DNA from: JAKAIY01 sp963809385 | GTDB lineage: Bacteria > Chloroflexota > Ktedonobacteria > Ktedonobacterales > JADMIN01 | NCBI GenBank assembly: GCA_963809385.1 | Contig: CAWEJL010000008.1 | Span: forward strand, 37,636-101,635 | DNA: 64,000 nt | Direction: 5' to 3' | Shown: in pieces, positions 26,064 to 35,756 of the stretch | How positions within the stretch are numbered: position 1 is the first letter of the stretch | Layout: each line of letters opens with the position of its first letter | Position numbers and translations under genes: made by a program | Notes under the pieces: model-generated | What the model was told of the DNA's origin: nothing | The model's database searches: none | What the model saw: only the letters and a program-made list of their open reading frames with translations

Positions 26064-27338
26064 ATGACCCACTCTGACGCGCACGTCCCGCCCAGTCTTC
26101 GCTGGCGTGACGCGCTAGTCCGGCCAAACGTCGTGGGCCACCGCGCTTCAGACCTCCACGACATGCGCGAGGCGAACAATACGCTCGTCCTGCGCGTGAT
26201 TCGCCAGCATGGGCCTCTTGCCCGCGTCGCCATCGCCCGGCGCACGGGACTCTCACGAACGACGGTTAGTAGTATCGTTGACGGCCTCCTTGCCGAGGGG
26301 GTCGTCCGTGAAGGTGAAACGCTCAGCGCGGCTCCCAGTGGTGGCCGCCGGCCCACGCTCGTGCACTTCAACGAGTCAGCCGGCGTCATTCTCGGGGTTG
26401 ACATCGGGCGCACTCATTTCACATTGCTCGCCACGGATCTGCATGCGCACGTCATCGCGCGCCAGTCAGGCCCGTGGGATACCGATCTTGGCCCGGACAT
26501 CTGTCTGCCACGGCTCATTGGGGAGATTCGTCAGCTCATCAGCGAGAATCAGCTCGATTGGGACCGGGTGGTCGGCGTCGGGGTAGGCATTCCAGGTCCC
26601 GTAGACGCAACCCTTCATATGCTAGTCGCGCCTCCGCGCATGGCTGGCTGGGATGGGGTTGATGTCACTGGGATCTTGCGCGCGGCGCTTGGGACTCCCG
26701 TCTTGCTCAACAATGACGCGAACCTCGGCGCGCTGGCGGAGAGCCGCTACGGAGCGGCGATCGGCGCCTCCGACTTCACCTATGTGAAAGTCGGCACGGG
26801 CATCGGTTGCGGCCTGGTGATTGACGGCAAGATCTATCGGGGCAGCAGCGGCGTGGCCGGAGAGTTCGGCCATTCACCGTCGACAACGACGGGCCGCTGT
26901 GCGCGTGTGGCAACGGGGGTGCCTGGAAGCGGTCGCCGGGGCTCCTCAAATCGTTCGATCGGCGTTGAGCGCCGGCTATGGCCAGGGCGAGGCCACGGCG
27001 CGCGCGACGACCGGCGGTAAGGATTCCCAGTCTACCGAGGATTCCGAGGTAGATGTCGCGGAGGTGATTCAGGCCGCGTTGCGCGGCGATCAGGCTTGCC
27101 AGACCGCTGTACGGCGGGCGGCGGATCTGATCGGCGTCGCGCTGGCGGGCCTGGTGAACCTGGTCAATCCGTCAGTGATCCTTCTAGATGGCAGCGTGTC
27201 GCGGGCCGGCGAGCTTTTGCTCGGCCCGATTCGCGAGGCCATCCGCGAGCGTAGCCTTCTGGCGGCCTCGCACGGGCTGTCCGTGTACAGACGAGCGCGC
27301 TGGGCGATAGCGCGATCGCACTGGGCGCGGCGACCTGA
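26064..27338 (+). pseudogene. ROK-family transcriptional regulator (XylR-type), frameshifted
   Basis: The full-length homologous reading is about 425 residues but needs at least three frame changes. An N-terminal winged helix (RQHGPLARVAIARRTGLSRTTVSSIVDGLL) is followed by a ROK kinase-like fold (VILGVDIGRTHFTLLATD, GVGVGIPGPVD, NNDANLGALAESRYGAA, GTGIGCGLVIDGKIYRGSSG). The zinc motif CACGNxGCLE is split by two shifts near 26875 and 26925. The C-terminus returns after another shift near 27290, ending with TGA at 27336-27338. It probably repressed or regulated the downstream xylose-type transporter through the operator at 25994-26022. Damage could be sequence error (see findings). Confidence 0.8.
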
Positions 27339-27734
27339 TGCATTGACGCGATCTTTGGCCCTCCCGTCGCGATCGCGCATGTGGCGGAAGAAGCGACGAC
27401 GCGGAGAGCGCGGCTGCCGCTGGGACAGCCGCCGACGAGCGACCTGTAGCGTGGTAGATGCTGGCGCCCCGCGCAGGAGGTCCCGAGGCGATTGTCACGT
27501 GCGGCGTCAGCGGCGTCCGGCGCTCGCGGGGCCGGGCCATGCGACCCGCGCATCCCTCGGCGCCGCAAAGCGATCAAGCGTCTTTGCGGATCACGTGTTC
27601 TTAGCCCTCACGGTCTTCGCGGTGGCGGCGGGAAAACGGTGGTCAGCGTCGACCTTCCGGCGTAGTACAAGACAGGATGAACGCATGAAGGCGCGCCAAG
27701 GTGGCGTGGCCATCCCGAACGAACGGAGTTCACG
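27339..27734. other. intergenic region between ROK and binding-protein genes
   Basis: About 395 bp with no recognisable gene. The end holds GGAG 6 nt before the ATG of the binding-protein gene at 27735. No clear operator or terminator was seen. Confidence 0.4.
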
Positions 27735-28877
27735 ATGACGTTTTCCCCTCTGACTCGTGGTCGCGCGACTGCCGCCACGCTGGTCGGCGTCAGTCTGCTG
27801 GCCACCGTGCTCGCTGGCTGCACCTCTGGCGGCACCACATCGACGCCTCCGGCCCGTACAGCGCCGCCAAGGGCTGCCAGAAGATCGGCTTCCTGCTCCC
27901 TGAGAGCGCTTCCTCCGCTCGCTGGGAAGCCAACGACCACCCCGACATGGTCGCTGCGATCAAGCAGTCCATGCCCAACGCCACACTGGACGTCACCAAC
28001 GCCAACGGCTCTGACACCACACAGCTCGCTCAGGCTGAGGCCGACCTCACCAAGGGCGACTGCATCCTGATCGTCGCCCCACACGACAGCACGGCGGCGG
28101 CCACGATCGTCGAGAAGGCGCTGGCGCAGCATGTGCCGGTCATCGCCTACGACCGCCTGATCCAGGACAAGAACACCGCCTTCTACGTCTCCTTCGACAA
28201 CGTGAAGGTCGGCAATCTCCAGGGTTCCTACATCGCGAGCCACTATCAGTCGTTCGTCACGGCGAATGGCAACAACAATCTGGTCATGATCAACGGCTCG
28301 CAGACCGACAACAACGCGCTGCTCTTCAACAAGGGCGCGCACCAGGCGCTCGATCCGCTGATCAACGGTGGCAAGCTCAAGAATGTCTACGAGAAGTACA
28401 CGCCGAACTGGGACAACCCCACCGCGCAGTCTGAGATGGAGGCGGCGCTGACCAAGACCGGCAACAAGGTCGCCGTGGCGTACGTCGCCAATGACGGCAT
28501 GGCGGGCACCGTGATCGCCGCCCTGCAGCAGGCGCACCTGGCGGGTAAGGTGCTAGTCACTGGCCAGGACGCGACCATTGCTGGCATCCAGAACATCCTG
28601 CTCGGCTACCAGTCCATGACGGTCTATAAGGCCATCAACAAGGAAGCCACCGCCGCCGCCGCAACTGGCCGCCGCGCTCAGCAATGGGACGGACACGTCC
28701 TCGATGACCAATGGCGCGACCACGGCGACGAGCGACGGCGGCAACCTAGCCTCCGTTCTCGAGACCCCGGTGGCGGTTGACAAGTCCAACATCGCGTCGA
28801 CCGTTCTCGCAGATGGCTTTGTCACCAAGGAGCAGATCTGCGTGGGCGTGCCTGCGGGAACTGACGGTATCTGCTAG
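27735..28877 (+). pseudogene. xylF: xylose-type ABC transporter substrate-binding lipoprotein, frameshifted
   Basis: The N-terminus has a signal peptide and lipobox (VSLLATVLAGC) in one frame. The body continues in another frame from about 27850 (CQKIGFLLPESASSARWEAN, VPVIAYDRLIQDKN, FYVSFDNVKVGNLQGSYIA). The tail changes frame again near 28670 (GNLASVLETPVAVDKSN, QICVGVPAGTDGIC) and ends at TAG 28875-28877. The YDRLIxD and YxSFDNxKVG motifs are typical of XylF, the D-xylose-binding protein. About 380 residues, with two frame changes. It belongs with the xylG- and xylH-like genes downstream. Confidence 0.8.
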
Positions 28878-29084
28878 CTGTCGCGAATATCTGCTAGTAT
28901 ACAGATATCCCGACTCGCGACATGCGGGCCGCGGAGCTGACGCTCTTGGGCGCCGCGCCGTGGCCCGCGCTTCGCCCGCCAGGCGCTGTGGCCTAGCTCG
29001 CGATCATCACCGCTGATCATCGCCGCGCCATACGCCGCGATTGTGGACGGTGATCCCCGCGCTCGGAGGCGTCGTGGCCACGAG

Positions 29085-29945
29085 ATGGAGGTTCACCCAT
29101 GGCGTTCCGTGCCGAATGGCGTCCAGGCGGGCGATGGCCAGCCCGCGTTCCAGCCCTCGCAAATGACGAATATCAGCAAGGCCTTTGGAGCGGTGCAGGC
29201 GCTTCGGACGTGGACTTCGAGGTTTACTCCGGCGAAGTCGTCGGCCTTGTCGGCGATAACGGCGCGGGCAAATCAACGCTCATCAAGGCGATCTCCGGCG
29301 TCAATATCCCTGATACCGGCGAGATATTCGTCAATGGCCAGCGCGCGCACATCAGCAGCCCGGCTGATGCGACCCATCACGGCATTGAGACGGTCTATCA
29401 GGACCTCGCGCTCTGCGATAACCTGGATGTCGTCAACAATCTCTACCTCGGCCGTGAGCGATACAGCGCCTCCCTCGGACCGCTCTCTCCCTCAATGAGG
29501 ACTCGAGATGGAGCGCCGCACCGTCGAGGTGCTGCGCCAGCTCGACGTCAAGTTCCCTCGGTGCGCGTCCCGGTCGCTTCACTCTCCGGCGGCCAGCGGC
29601 AATCCATCGCCGTCGCCAAGACCATTCTGCGCAATGCGCAAGTGGTGCAGCTCGACGAGCCAACCGCCGCGCTCGGTGTCGCCCAGACCCGTCAGGTGCT
29701 CATGCTCATCAGCCGCTTGCGCGAGCAGGGACTCGCGGTCGTCGTCATCTCCCACAACCTGGCCGACGTCTTCGAGGTCGTGGACCGCGTCGTGGTGATG
29801 CGACTGGGTCGCCGGATAGCGACCTTTGATGTCCACACGACCACGCCCGAGCAGGTAGTCGCGAGCGATTACGGGCGCGGAGTTCGGTGACGTGCCCGAA
29901 AACGGCAGTGCGAGCGGTACGGGCGATGTCGCTCAAACGGCGTAG
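29085..29945 (+). pseudogene. xylG: xylose-type ABC transporter ATPase, frameshifted, single ABC domain
   Basis: Pieces in order: MTNISKAFGAVQAL; DVDFEVYSGEVVGL with Walker A GDNGAGKSTLIK; ETVYQDLALCDNLDVVNNLYLGRE; MERRTVEVLRQLDVK; LSGGQRQSIAVAKTIL; LDEPTAALGV; and a tail ...AITGAEFGDVPENG, with TAG at 29943-29945. Frame changes fall near 29205, 29495, 29560 and 29850. At about 285 residues it has one nucleotide-binding domain, whereas E. coli XylG has two; single-domain sugar ATPases of this type occur in Chloroflexota and Actinobacteria. A start at ATG 29085 is inferred. Confidence 0.75.
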
Positions 29946-29963
29946 CGGAGAGCGAGCGAGACA

Positions 29964-31211
29964 ATGAGCAGCGATCTGACGAACGTGAAGACGCCCAAGT
30001 CCGATGTCTCTAGCCGCACGCAAACGGACCTCCCAGACGAGACGATCATACGGGCGATGACGACGCGACTGCGACGCGGAGATATCGGCCAGCTCCCGGC
30101 GATCCTGATGCTCTTCGTGATCGTCCTCATCTTTGAGTTCGTATCGGGCGGGGTCTTTCTCAATCCCACCAATCTGAGCAACCTGGTCCTCCAGGAGGTT
30201 GGTACGGCGGTCGTCGCGATGGGCGCGGTGATGGTCGCTGCTGCTGGCCGAGATTGACCTTTCGCTCGCGGCGGTGGCGAATCTGTGTGGCGCGGTGATG
30301 GCCACGCTTTCCGCGTACCAGCATGTGTCAGCGCCGATCGCGCTGCTGGCTGGCCTGGCGGCGGGCCTGGTGATAGGCATCATCAACGGGTTCTTCGTCG
30401 CGGTAATGCGTATTCCCTCCTTCATTGTTACGCTGGCCGCGTACATCTTCTATTCCGGTCTGCTGCTGCATATCCTGCTGCCAAACACGACCATCACGCT
30501 CTGTACGATCCCGCGCTCACAGGCATCATGTCGAACTATGTCACGTTCCCATGGGATGTTCTGGCGCCTATTCCAGTGATCGCCATCTATGCCGGCGTGC
30601 TGTTCTATAACCGTACGCGCCGCGCGCGGCTGGGGCTGAGACTGGAGCCAGTCTGGACAGTGTGGCTTCGTGTCGGAGTGGTCGCCCTCCTCACGGCCGT
30701 CGCGCTAGCGGTATTTGAGAGCGCGTTTGGCGTTCCGTACTCGATGTTTATCATCATCGGGTTGTTGATCGTTTTCTGGCTCGTGCTGCGCTTCACCACG
30801 TATGGCCGCCATGTCTACGCGGTCGGTGGCAGCCCTGAGGCAGCGCGCCGCGCGGGCATCAACGTGACCGTGGTGCGCATTAGCGTCTTTGCGCTGGCCT
30901 CGATGCTGGCTGGTTTGGGCGGCATCCTTGAGTCCTCCCGCACCATCTCGGCCCAGGCCGCGGTAGACCCAACGTTGCTGCTGCTGGCCATCGCGGTCGC
31001 CGTTATCGGTGGCGTGAGCCTGTTCGGTGGGCGCGGCTCGATCTGGGGTGTGGCGCTGGGCATCCTGATCATTGGCAGCCTGGAAAACGGCTTGACCCTG
31101 TTTACATCCACCGGCAGCGATGTCAAGCAGATGCTCGAAGGCGCCGTGCTGCTCATAGCCGTGCTGCTCGACGCCCTCAGCCGCCGGCGCGACGCGGTCA
31201 GTGGACGGTAG
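29964..31211 (+). pseudogene. xylH: xylose-type ABC transporter permease, frameshifted
   Basis: The permease has about 415 residues and roughly ten membrane segments. It reads in three frames: LPAILMLFVIVLIFEFVSGG up to about 30240; IDLSLAAVANLCGAVMATLSA and FFVAVMRIPSFIVTLAAYIF up to about 30500; then GIMSNYVTFPWDVLAPIPV to the end, including TTYGRHVYAVGGSPEAARRAGIN, the BPD_transp_2 signature loop. Gene order ROK-binding protein-ATPase-permease matches a xylR-xylFGH locus. Confidence 0.8.
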
Positions 31212-31282
31212 CGACTCCGTCGCGCGTTTCGGGCCTGGCGGACACCCTCCGTCAGGCCCACTCTTTAGGTGGGAGGCTTCAG

Positions 31283-32382
31283 ATGAGCGAGGCGGCTGAT
31301 CTGCGCGTTGGCATTGTGGGGTACGGGCTGGCGGGGGCGGTCTTCCATGCGCCGCTGGTGGCTTCTACGCCCGGCATGCGGGTGGCGGCGATCAGCATCG
31401 GCGACGCCTGCCGCGCGGAGCGCGCCCGCCGCGACTTTCCCGACGCGGTGATTTATCCCACCGTGGAGGACATGCTGGCGGCGGCGCCCGGCTCGCTCGA
31501 TCTGCTGGTGGTCGCCGCGCCCAACGACGCCCACGCCAGCGTAGGCATCGCCGCGCTGGAGGCCGGGCTGGCGGTGGTGATTGACAAGCCCTTCGCACCT
31601 ACCGTCGCCGACGCCGAGCGGGTAATCGCCGCCGCCCAGCGCGCGGGCAAGCCGCTGAGCGTCTTCCAGAATCGCCGCTGGGACAACGACTTCCTCACCC
31701 TGCGCAAGCTGCTCGCGGAAGAATATGCTAGGGCGCCATCTCGCGCTTCGAGAGCCGCTTCGAGCGCTTCCGCCCCGCCGTGCGCGGCGACGCCTGGCGC
31801 GAGAGCGACGCGCCGGACGCTGGCGGGCGGCCTGCTCTTCGATCTGGGCGCGCACCTGATTGACCAGGCGCTCCAGCTCTTCGGCTGGCCGGAGACGGTC
31901 TACGCCGAGGTGGACAAGCGCCGCTCTGGCGCGCTCGTGGATGATGACACGCTTCGTCGCGCTGCGTTTCGCCGGCGGCCAGGTGGCGCACCTGTGGATG
32001 AGCGTCATCCCGCGCGTCTTCGGCCCACGCATGCGTGTGGTCGGCGCGCGTGGCGTCTACGAGAAGGACGGCCTCGACCCGCAGGAGCCGCAGCTCGCGG
32101 CGGGCCTGCGCCCCGGCGCGCCCGGCTACGGCGTCGAGCCGCGTGAGGCTGTGGGGCGCCTCGCCACCGAGGTCGATGGCGTGACCATCGAGGGCCACGT
32201 CGAGAGCGCTGACGGGGCCTACGACGACTACTACGCCGGCATGCGCGACGCCATCCGCGACGGCGCGCCCGTCCCCGTGGATCCCGCGCGAGTCGCTCGA
32301 TGTCATCCGCGTGATCGAGTCCGCGCGGGAGAGCGCCCAGCGCGGCGAGACGATGCGGCCGGCGCGGAAGAGGAACGTGTGA
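31283..32382 (+). pseudogene. Gfo/Idh/MocA-family oxidoreductase, frameshifted
   Basis: This protein of about 365 residues has an N-terminal Rossmann domain (VGIVGYGLAGAVFHAPLV, VVAAPNDAHASVGIAALEAG, VVIDKPFAPTVADAERVI). The C-terminal domain is in other frames (GGGLLFDLGAHLIDQALQLF, VALRFAGGQVAHLWMSV, ESLDVIRVIESARESAQRG), with frame changes near 31730, 31950 and 32290 and TGA at 32380-32382. The EKP-type catalytic Lys (DKPF) and DxGxHxxD (DLGAHLID) are kept. It has GGGAGG 6 nt before ATG 31283. Next to a xylose-type transporter it may oxidise an imported sugar or polyol. Confidence 0.8.
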
Positions 32383-32466
32383 CGATGGAGTCGTGATACG
32401 ATATACATAAAGGGGCAAGATGCTATTGTTCTCAGCATGATGCGCCTATATTGGAGGTGGCGAGTA

Positions 32467-32706
32467 ATGAGCATAATGATCGAAGCGCTCAAGCGCGCTT
32501 TCGAGCGAGCTTCGCAGGAGCCCGAAGAAGAGCAGGCGGCGCTTGCGGCGCTCATTATGCAAACGCTCGAAGATGACGCCCGTTGGGATGCTCTGTTCGC
32601 TGATCCGATCTCAGCGCTGGCGCTCGAAAAACTAGCAGCCGAAGCCATTGCTGAAGATGAGGCTGGGGAAACTGAGGAGATAACCGGCGACGGATTCCTT
32701 TCATGA
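32467..32706 (+). CDS. type II antitoxin-like small acidic protein
   Basis: The product has 79 residues and is acidic, with the C-terminal half highly charged (EKLAAEAIAEDEAGETEEIT). GGAGGTGG stands 6 nt before ATG 32467. There is no clear DNA-binding domain. RWDALFADPISALALEKLAAEA resembles antitoxins paired with ParE/RelE-like toxins. Its stop overlaps the start of the toxin gene by 4 bp (ATGA), the usual arrangement. It neutralises the toxin by inference only. Confidence 0.7.
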   Translation: MSIMIEALKRAFERASQEPEEEQAALAALIMQTLEDDARWDALFADPISALALEKLAAEAIAEDEAGETEEITGDGFLS

Positions 32707-33002
32707 CAGCGCCCAAACTTCCATCGAAGCGGTCACTATCCTTCAAGAGGCTCTACCTATCCCTTCCGGAGAAAGCGCGGCGAGAGGCGGATGAGGCCTA
32801 CCAGCGTTTCAAGGATGATCCCGACTACCCTGGATTGAGCTTCAAGCAAATCACAGGTCAGCTATACTCAGCGAGAATCAGCCGCTCATATCGCGCTCTG
32901 GCCATACTACGCGATGGTTACTGGCTATGGTTCTGGATTGGAACACACGCCGACTACGACAAGGTTCTCGACGGACTTCGCCAAGGCCGGCAAGGCGTGT
33001 AA
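32703..33002 (+). CDS. RelE/ParE-family toxin-like protein
   Basis: The product has 99 residues and is basic. The fold order is LSFKRLYLSLPEKARREADEAYQRF (two helices), FKQITGQLYSARISRSYRALA (strands), and DGYWLWFWIGTHADYDKVLD (C-terminal strands with the HADYDxxL ending of RelE/ParE-type proteins). Whether it cleaves mRNA on the ribosome (RelE-like) or targets gyrase (ParE-like) cannot be told. It overlaps the antitoxin gene. The pair lies at the end of the damaged xyl segment. Confidence 0.75.
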   Translation: MTAPKLPSKRSLSFKRLYLSLPEKARREADEAYQRFKDDPDYPGLSFKQITGQLYSARISRSYRALAILRDGYWLWFWIGTHADYDKVLDGLRQGRQGV

Positions 33003-33038
33003 TCTCCTTGTCGGCCCCACATCGAAACCCTACGCCTG

Positions 33039-33938
33039 CTACGCCTGGTCGTAGCGGCTCAGCCACTCGTTGACGACCTCCATCCAGCGCGCTTCCTCCT
33101 CGACGTGCGACATGTGCGAGCTTTGCTCGAAGATCACCCACTCCGAGCCGCGAATGCCGCTATGGACGCGCGCCATGACGGTTGGCGTCGCCTCATCGTG
33201 GCGGCCTGAGAGCAGCAGCGTGGGCAGCTTGATCTCGCCGAGGCGGCTGGTGACGTCCCAGTTCTTGATCGTCCCGATGACGTGGAACTCGCTGGGGCCG
33301 TTCATCGTCCCGTAGACTTCCGGGCTGATATTGTCGAACCCGCGCTGGACAAAATCAGGCATTGGCGAGATGCGGCAGACGTGGCGGTCGTAGAAGACCT
33401 GCATCGCGTCGTGGTATTCCTGGCTGTCGGTCGTGCCTGCCGCCTCATGCTTCAGCAGCGCCGCCTGGACCTCTGGCGGCAGCTCTTCGCGCAGGCGGTT
33501 GGCCTCCGCCACCCACAGCGGGATGCTGGCGGGCGAGCTTTCGATCAGCAGGCTGGCGACGCCCTGTGGCTGGGTCAGGGCGTATTCCATCGCCAGCATC
33601 CCGCCCCACGACTGGCCCAGCAGGTGGATGCGCTCCAGCCCCAGCGCCCGGCGCACCTCGCCTAGCTCCTCGACGAAGAGCGGCACGGTATACATCTCTG
33701 GCTTGCCGGTCTTGTCGGAGCGCCCGCAGCCGAGCTGGTCGTAGAAAATGACGCGGCGGCCGCTCTCCGCCAGCTTTGCCAAGTTCTCCAGATAGTCGTG
33801 CGGCGCGCCTGGCCCGCCATGCAGCGTCAGCAGTGGCGGGCGCGCGGCGTCGTTAGCGGGGTCGCCGACGCTCTGGTACCATGTGCGGTAGCCCTTAAAC
33901 GGGATATACCCTTCACTCACCGGCAATGCGGATGTCAT
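33039..33938 (-). CDS. pip: proline iminopeptidase-type alpha/beta hydrolase (S33)
   Basis: The 299-residue protein has LLTLHGGPGAPHDYLENLA (HGGPG oxyanion motif of the prolyl aminopeptidase family), VIFYDQLGCGRSDK, HLLGQSWGGMLAMEYAL (nucleophile Ser), LLLSGRHDEATP (acid Asp) and EQSSHMSHVEEE (catalytic His). It probably removes N-terminal Pro or other residues from peptides or acts on amino-acid amides. No signal peptide was seen, so it is cytoplasmic. It is convergent with the toxin gene, separated by 36 bp. Confidence 0.9.
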   Translation of the reverse strand: MTSALPVSEGYIPFKGYRTWYQSVGDPANDAARPPLLTLHGGPGAPHDYLENLAKLAESGRRVIFYDQLGCGRSDKTGKPEMYTVPLFVEELGEVRRALGLERIHLLGQSWGGMLAMEYALTQPQGVASLLIESSPASIPLWVAEANRLREELPPEVQAALLKHEAAGTTDSQEYHDAMQVFYDRHVCRISPMPDFVQRGFDNISPEVYGTMNGPSEFHVIGTIKNWDVTSRLGEIKLPTLLLSGRHDEATPTVMARVHSGIRGSEWVIFEQSSHMSHVEEEARWMEVVNEWLSRYDQA

Positions 33939-34083
33939 TTAGCTGTTCCTCCCACGTGTCATAGCGGCGCGCCGCGCGCCAGCCCCGACGCAAAGCAGCG
34001 TACGACGCGCAAGGGCGCCGCCGCCACTCCCCATGGTAGGCGGTGAAGTGGTGAGGAGATGAGAACGCTGGAGAGACAAGCTG

Positions 34084-34338
34084 TCACTCGTCGGGCAGTC
34101 GCTGATGATGCGGGGCGCCCGCCAGGCCCGTCGCCGCGGCTGCCAGGCTCTCCTGGTGCGCCTCACAGATCGGTAGCAAGTTCCACAGCGAGCCGAAGCG
34201 CGGATCGCGCTCGACCCGCCCGCACCGGGCGGGGAGCCCGCAGCCATCTATGCCACAGGGAAGCGGAGGGTTTATCTCAACACGAAGGAGAATATCCTGA
34301 ATCAGGCGGTCGTGGACGGAATCGTGCGCTGAGGGCAT
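34084..34338 (-). CDS. small Cys/His-rich protein, possible zinc binding
   Basis: The product has 84 residues. CGIDGCGLPARC and LLPICEAHQES supply four or five Cys plus His in a pattern that could bind one zinc. GAGGTGG lies 5 nt before ATG 34338, supporting a real gene. No family was recognised; an HNH-like or ribbon fold is possible, but the catalytic His-Asn-His set is not visible. It sits between the iminopeptidase and the acetyltransferase genes. Confidence 0.5.
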   Translation of the reverse strand: MPSAHDSVHDRLIQDILLRVEINPPLPCGIDGCGLPARCGRVERDPRFGSLWNLLPICEAHQESLAAAATGLAGAPHHQRLPDE

Positions 34339-34533
34339 GAACCACCTCGCTCTTCACACTCCCACATACTGGCGCGGCGTCCTTGCTCGCAGCCTGGCCG
34401 CCGCAGTCAGTATTAATACTGAGCGGATCGTGGCTCAAAGTGGCGCAAAACGACCCCTATAGTGCTCTATACGGAAGCAGGTTACACGCCAACGAGCCAG
34501 CGGCGCCAGTCTGCGCGAACCGCCATGCGCGCG

Positions 34534-35013
34534 CTATGCCTGGTTGCGGAGGGCAAGCTGATACACGGGCTCACCCCAGCGCATATCGCCCGTGGCGCGA
34601 AAACCTGCGTACGTGTACAGTCGTTGCGCGCGAGAATTCTCAGGGTGAACGACCAGGCGCAGTGTGTGGCAATCTGGATAGCGCTCCTGTACGAGCGCGA
34701 TGAGCTGGGCGAGCGCGGCCTTGCCATAGCCGCGTCCCTGAAACCGCTGGTCGATGAAAAAGTGGAAGACCCAGTATTCGTCGTGGCTGCCTGGCGTGTA
34801 GGCCAGCTCAAGGAATCCGACGAGCGTTGAGCCTGTGTAGATTGCGTATGGCTCCCACAGCGCGCCCCCAGGCCGGATGTACGCCTTGGCGAGCGCGATA
34901 GCGGCGATCGGGATGGAATCAGCTATGAATCGCTGCTGATCGGGATGAACCCCAAGCCCAAGAGTCGCGAGCCAGTTCTCTTGCGTGACCTCGCGAAGCG
35001 ATACATGTTTCAT
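34534..35013 (-). CDS. GNAT acetyltransferase, spermidine/diamine type
   Basis: This protein has 159 residues from ATG 35013 (MKHVSLREVTQENW). The longer open frame upstream overlaps the NUDIX gene and is a shadow. SLREVTQENWLATLGLGVHP at the start resembles BltD/SpeG-like polyamine acetyltransferases. The acetyl-CoA loop is FIDQRFQGRGYGKAALAQLI, followed by NSRAQRLYTYAGFRATGD. It lies 8 bp after the NUDIX gene and is probably co-transcribed. Confidence 0.85.
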   Translation of the reverse strand: MKHVSLREVTQENWLATLGLGVHPDQQRFIADSIPIAAIALAKAYIRPGGALWEPYAIYTGSTLVGFLELAYTPGSHDEYWVFHFFIDQRFQGRGYGKAALAQLIALVQERYPDCHTLRLVVHPENSRAQRLYTYAGFRATGDMRWGEPVYQLALRNQA

Positions 35014-35021
35014 AGGCCCCC

Positions 35022-35756
35022 TTACGCGCGCGGCGGCAGCAGGCTGAGCAGGTGATGCAGCAGGCGCCCTGTCAGGCCCCAGATGCGGTAGGCGCCAAAA
35101 TCGTAAAACATGACGGTATGCGCGGCGCCGCCACGCGTCCAGATTTCCTCGTGGTAGATCGCTGGGTCGTCCAGCGCGCTGAGCGGCGCCTCGATGACTT
35201 CCGCCACCTCGGAGCGCGCGGGGGTCAATGCCGGCAGGCCTTCGCCCAGCCAGCCAACATAGGTTGTGACGACGAAATCGCTCACCGAGACGTAGGCCGC
35301 TGGCAGCGCGCCCAGCAGACGCACGCGGGAGCCATCCAGCGCCAGCTCCTCGCGTGACTCGCGCAGCGCCGTATGCGCCAGGGTCGGGTCGGTGGCGTCG
35401 CGCTTGCCGCCGGGAAAGGATATTTCGCCGCTGTGGCGCGAGAGGCCGGTGGCGCGGCGGGTGAAGAGCAGCCACGGCTCGCCATCGCGGGCGTAGAGCG
35501 GAGCCAGCACGGCGGCATGACGTGCGCCGGGCCGCGCATCCATGCCAGGTTCCATGCCAGGCTCCAGGGCGGGTGGCAGCGCGACCTCTGGGCTGCGGCT
35601 GTCCTCTGGGGTCGCGAGATCGGATGGGGGTGGCGAGAGCAGCGGGCGGAGATAGCGCGCGAGCGCGTCCGCGTCGCCCAGCAGCGCGCGGCGGGCGCTA
35701 TCGTCACGGCGGTCAGGGTCGGGAAAGGGGTATTCCCGTCGGGCGATACCTGCCAT
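35022..35756 (-). CDS. NUDIX hydrolase, coenzyme A pyrophosphatase type
   Basis: This protein has about 244 residues from ATG 35756 (MAGIARREYPFPD); earlier in-frame starts exist. The Nudix box is FPGGKRDATDPTLAHTALRE followed by SREELAL. The preceding VLLTRR-like LLFTRRATGLSRHSGEISFPGG (UPF0035 signature) marks the CoA diphosphatase branch, which hydrolyses CoA to phosphopantetheine and 3',5'-ADP. An Arg/Pro-rich linker lies at residues 60-85. The acetyltransferase gene follows after 8 bp. Confidence 0.9.
   Translation of the reverse strand: MAGIARREYPFPDPDRRDDSARRALLGDADALARYLRPLLSPPPSDLATPEDSRSPEVALPPALEPGMEPGMDARPGARHAAVLAPLYARDGEPWLLFTRRATGLSRHSGEISFPGGKRDATDPTLAHTALRESREELALDGSRVRLLGALPAAYVSVSDFVVTTYVGWLGEGLPALTPARSEVAEVIEAPLSALDDPAIYHEEIWTRGGAAHTVMFYDFGAYRIWGLTGRLLHHLLSLLPPRA

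Noticed and set aside
27608..28537. Open frame of 309 codons antisense to the xylF-like gene
   Set aside because: Composition is that of a shadow; XylF motifs are on the plus strand although split by frameshifts.
26870..32382. Programmed frameshifting as an explanation of the broken xyl genes
   Set aside because: Too many shifts in five successive genes, in both directions, without slippery sequences.
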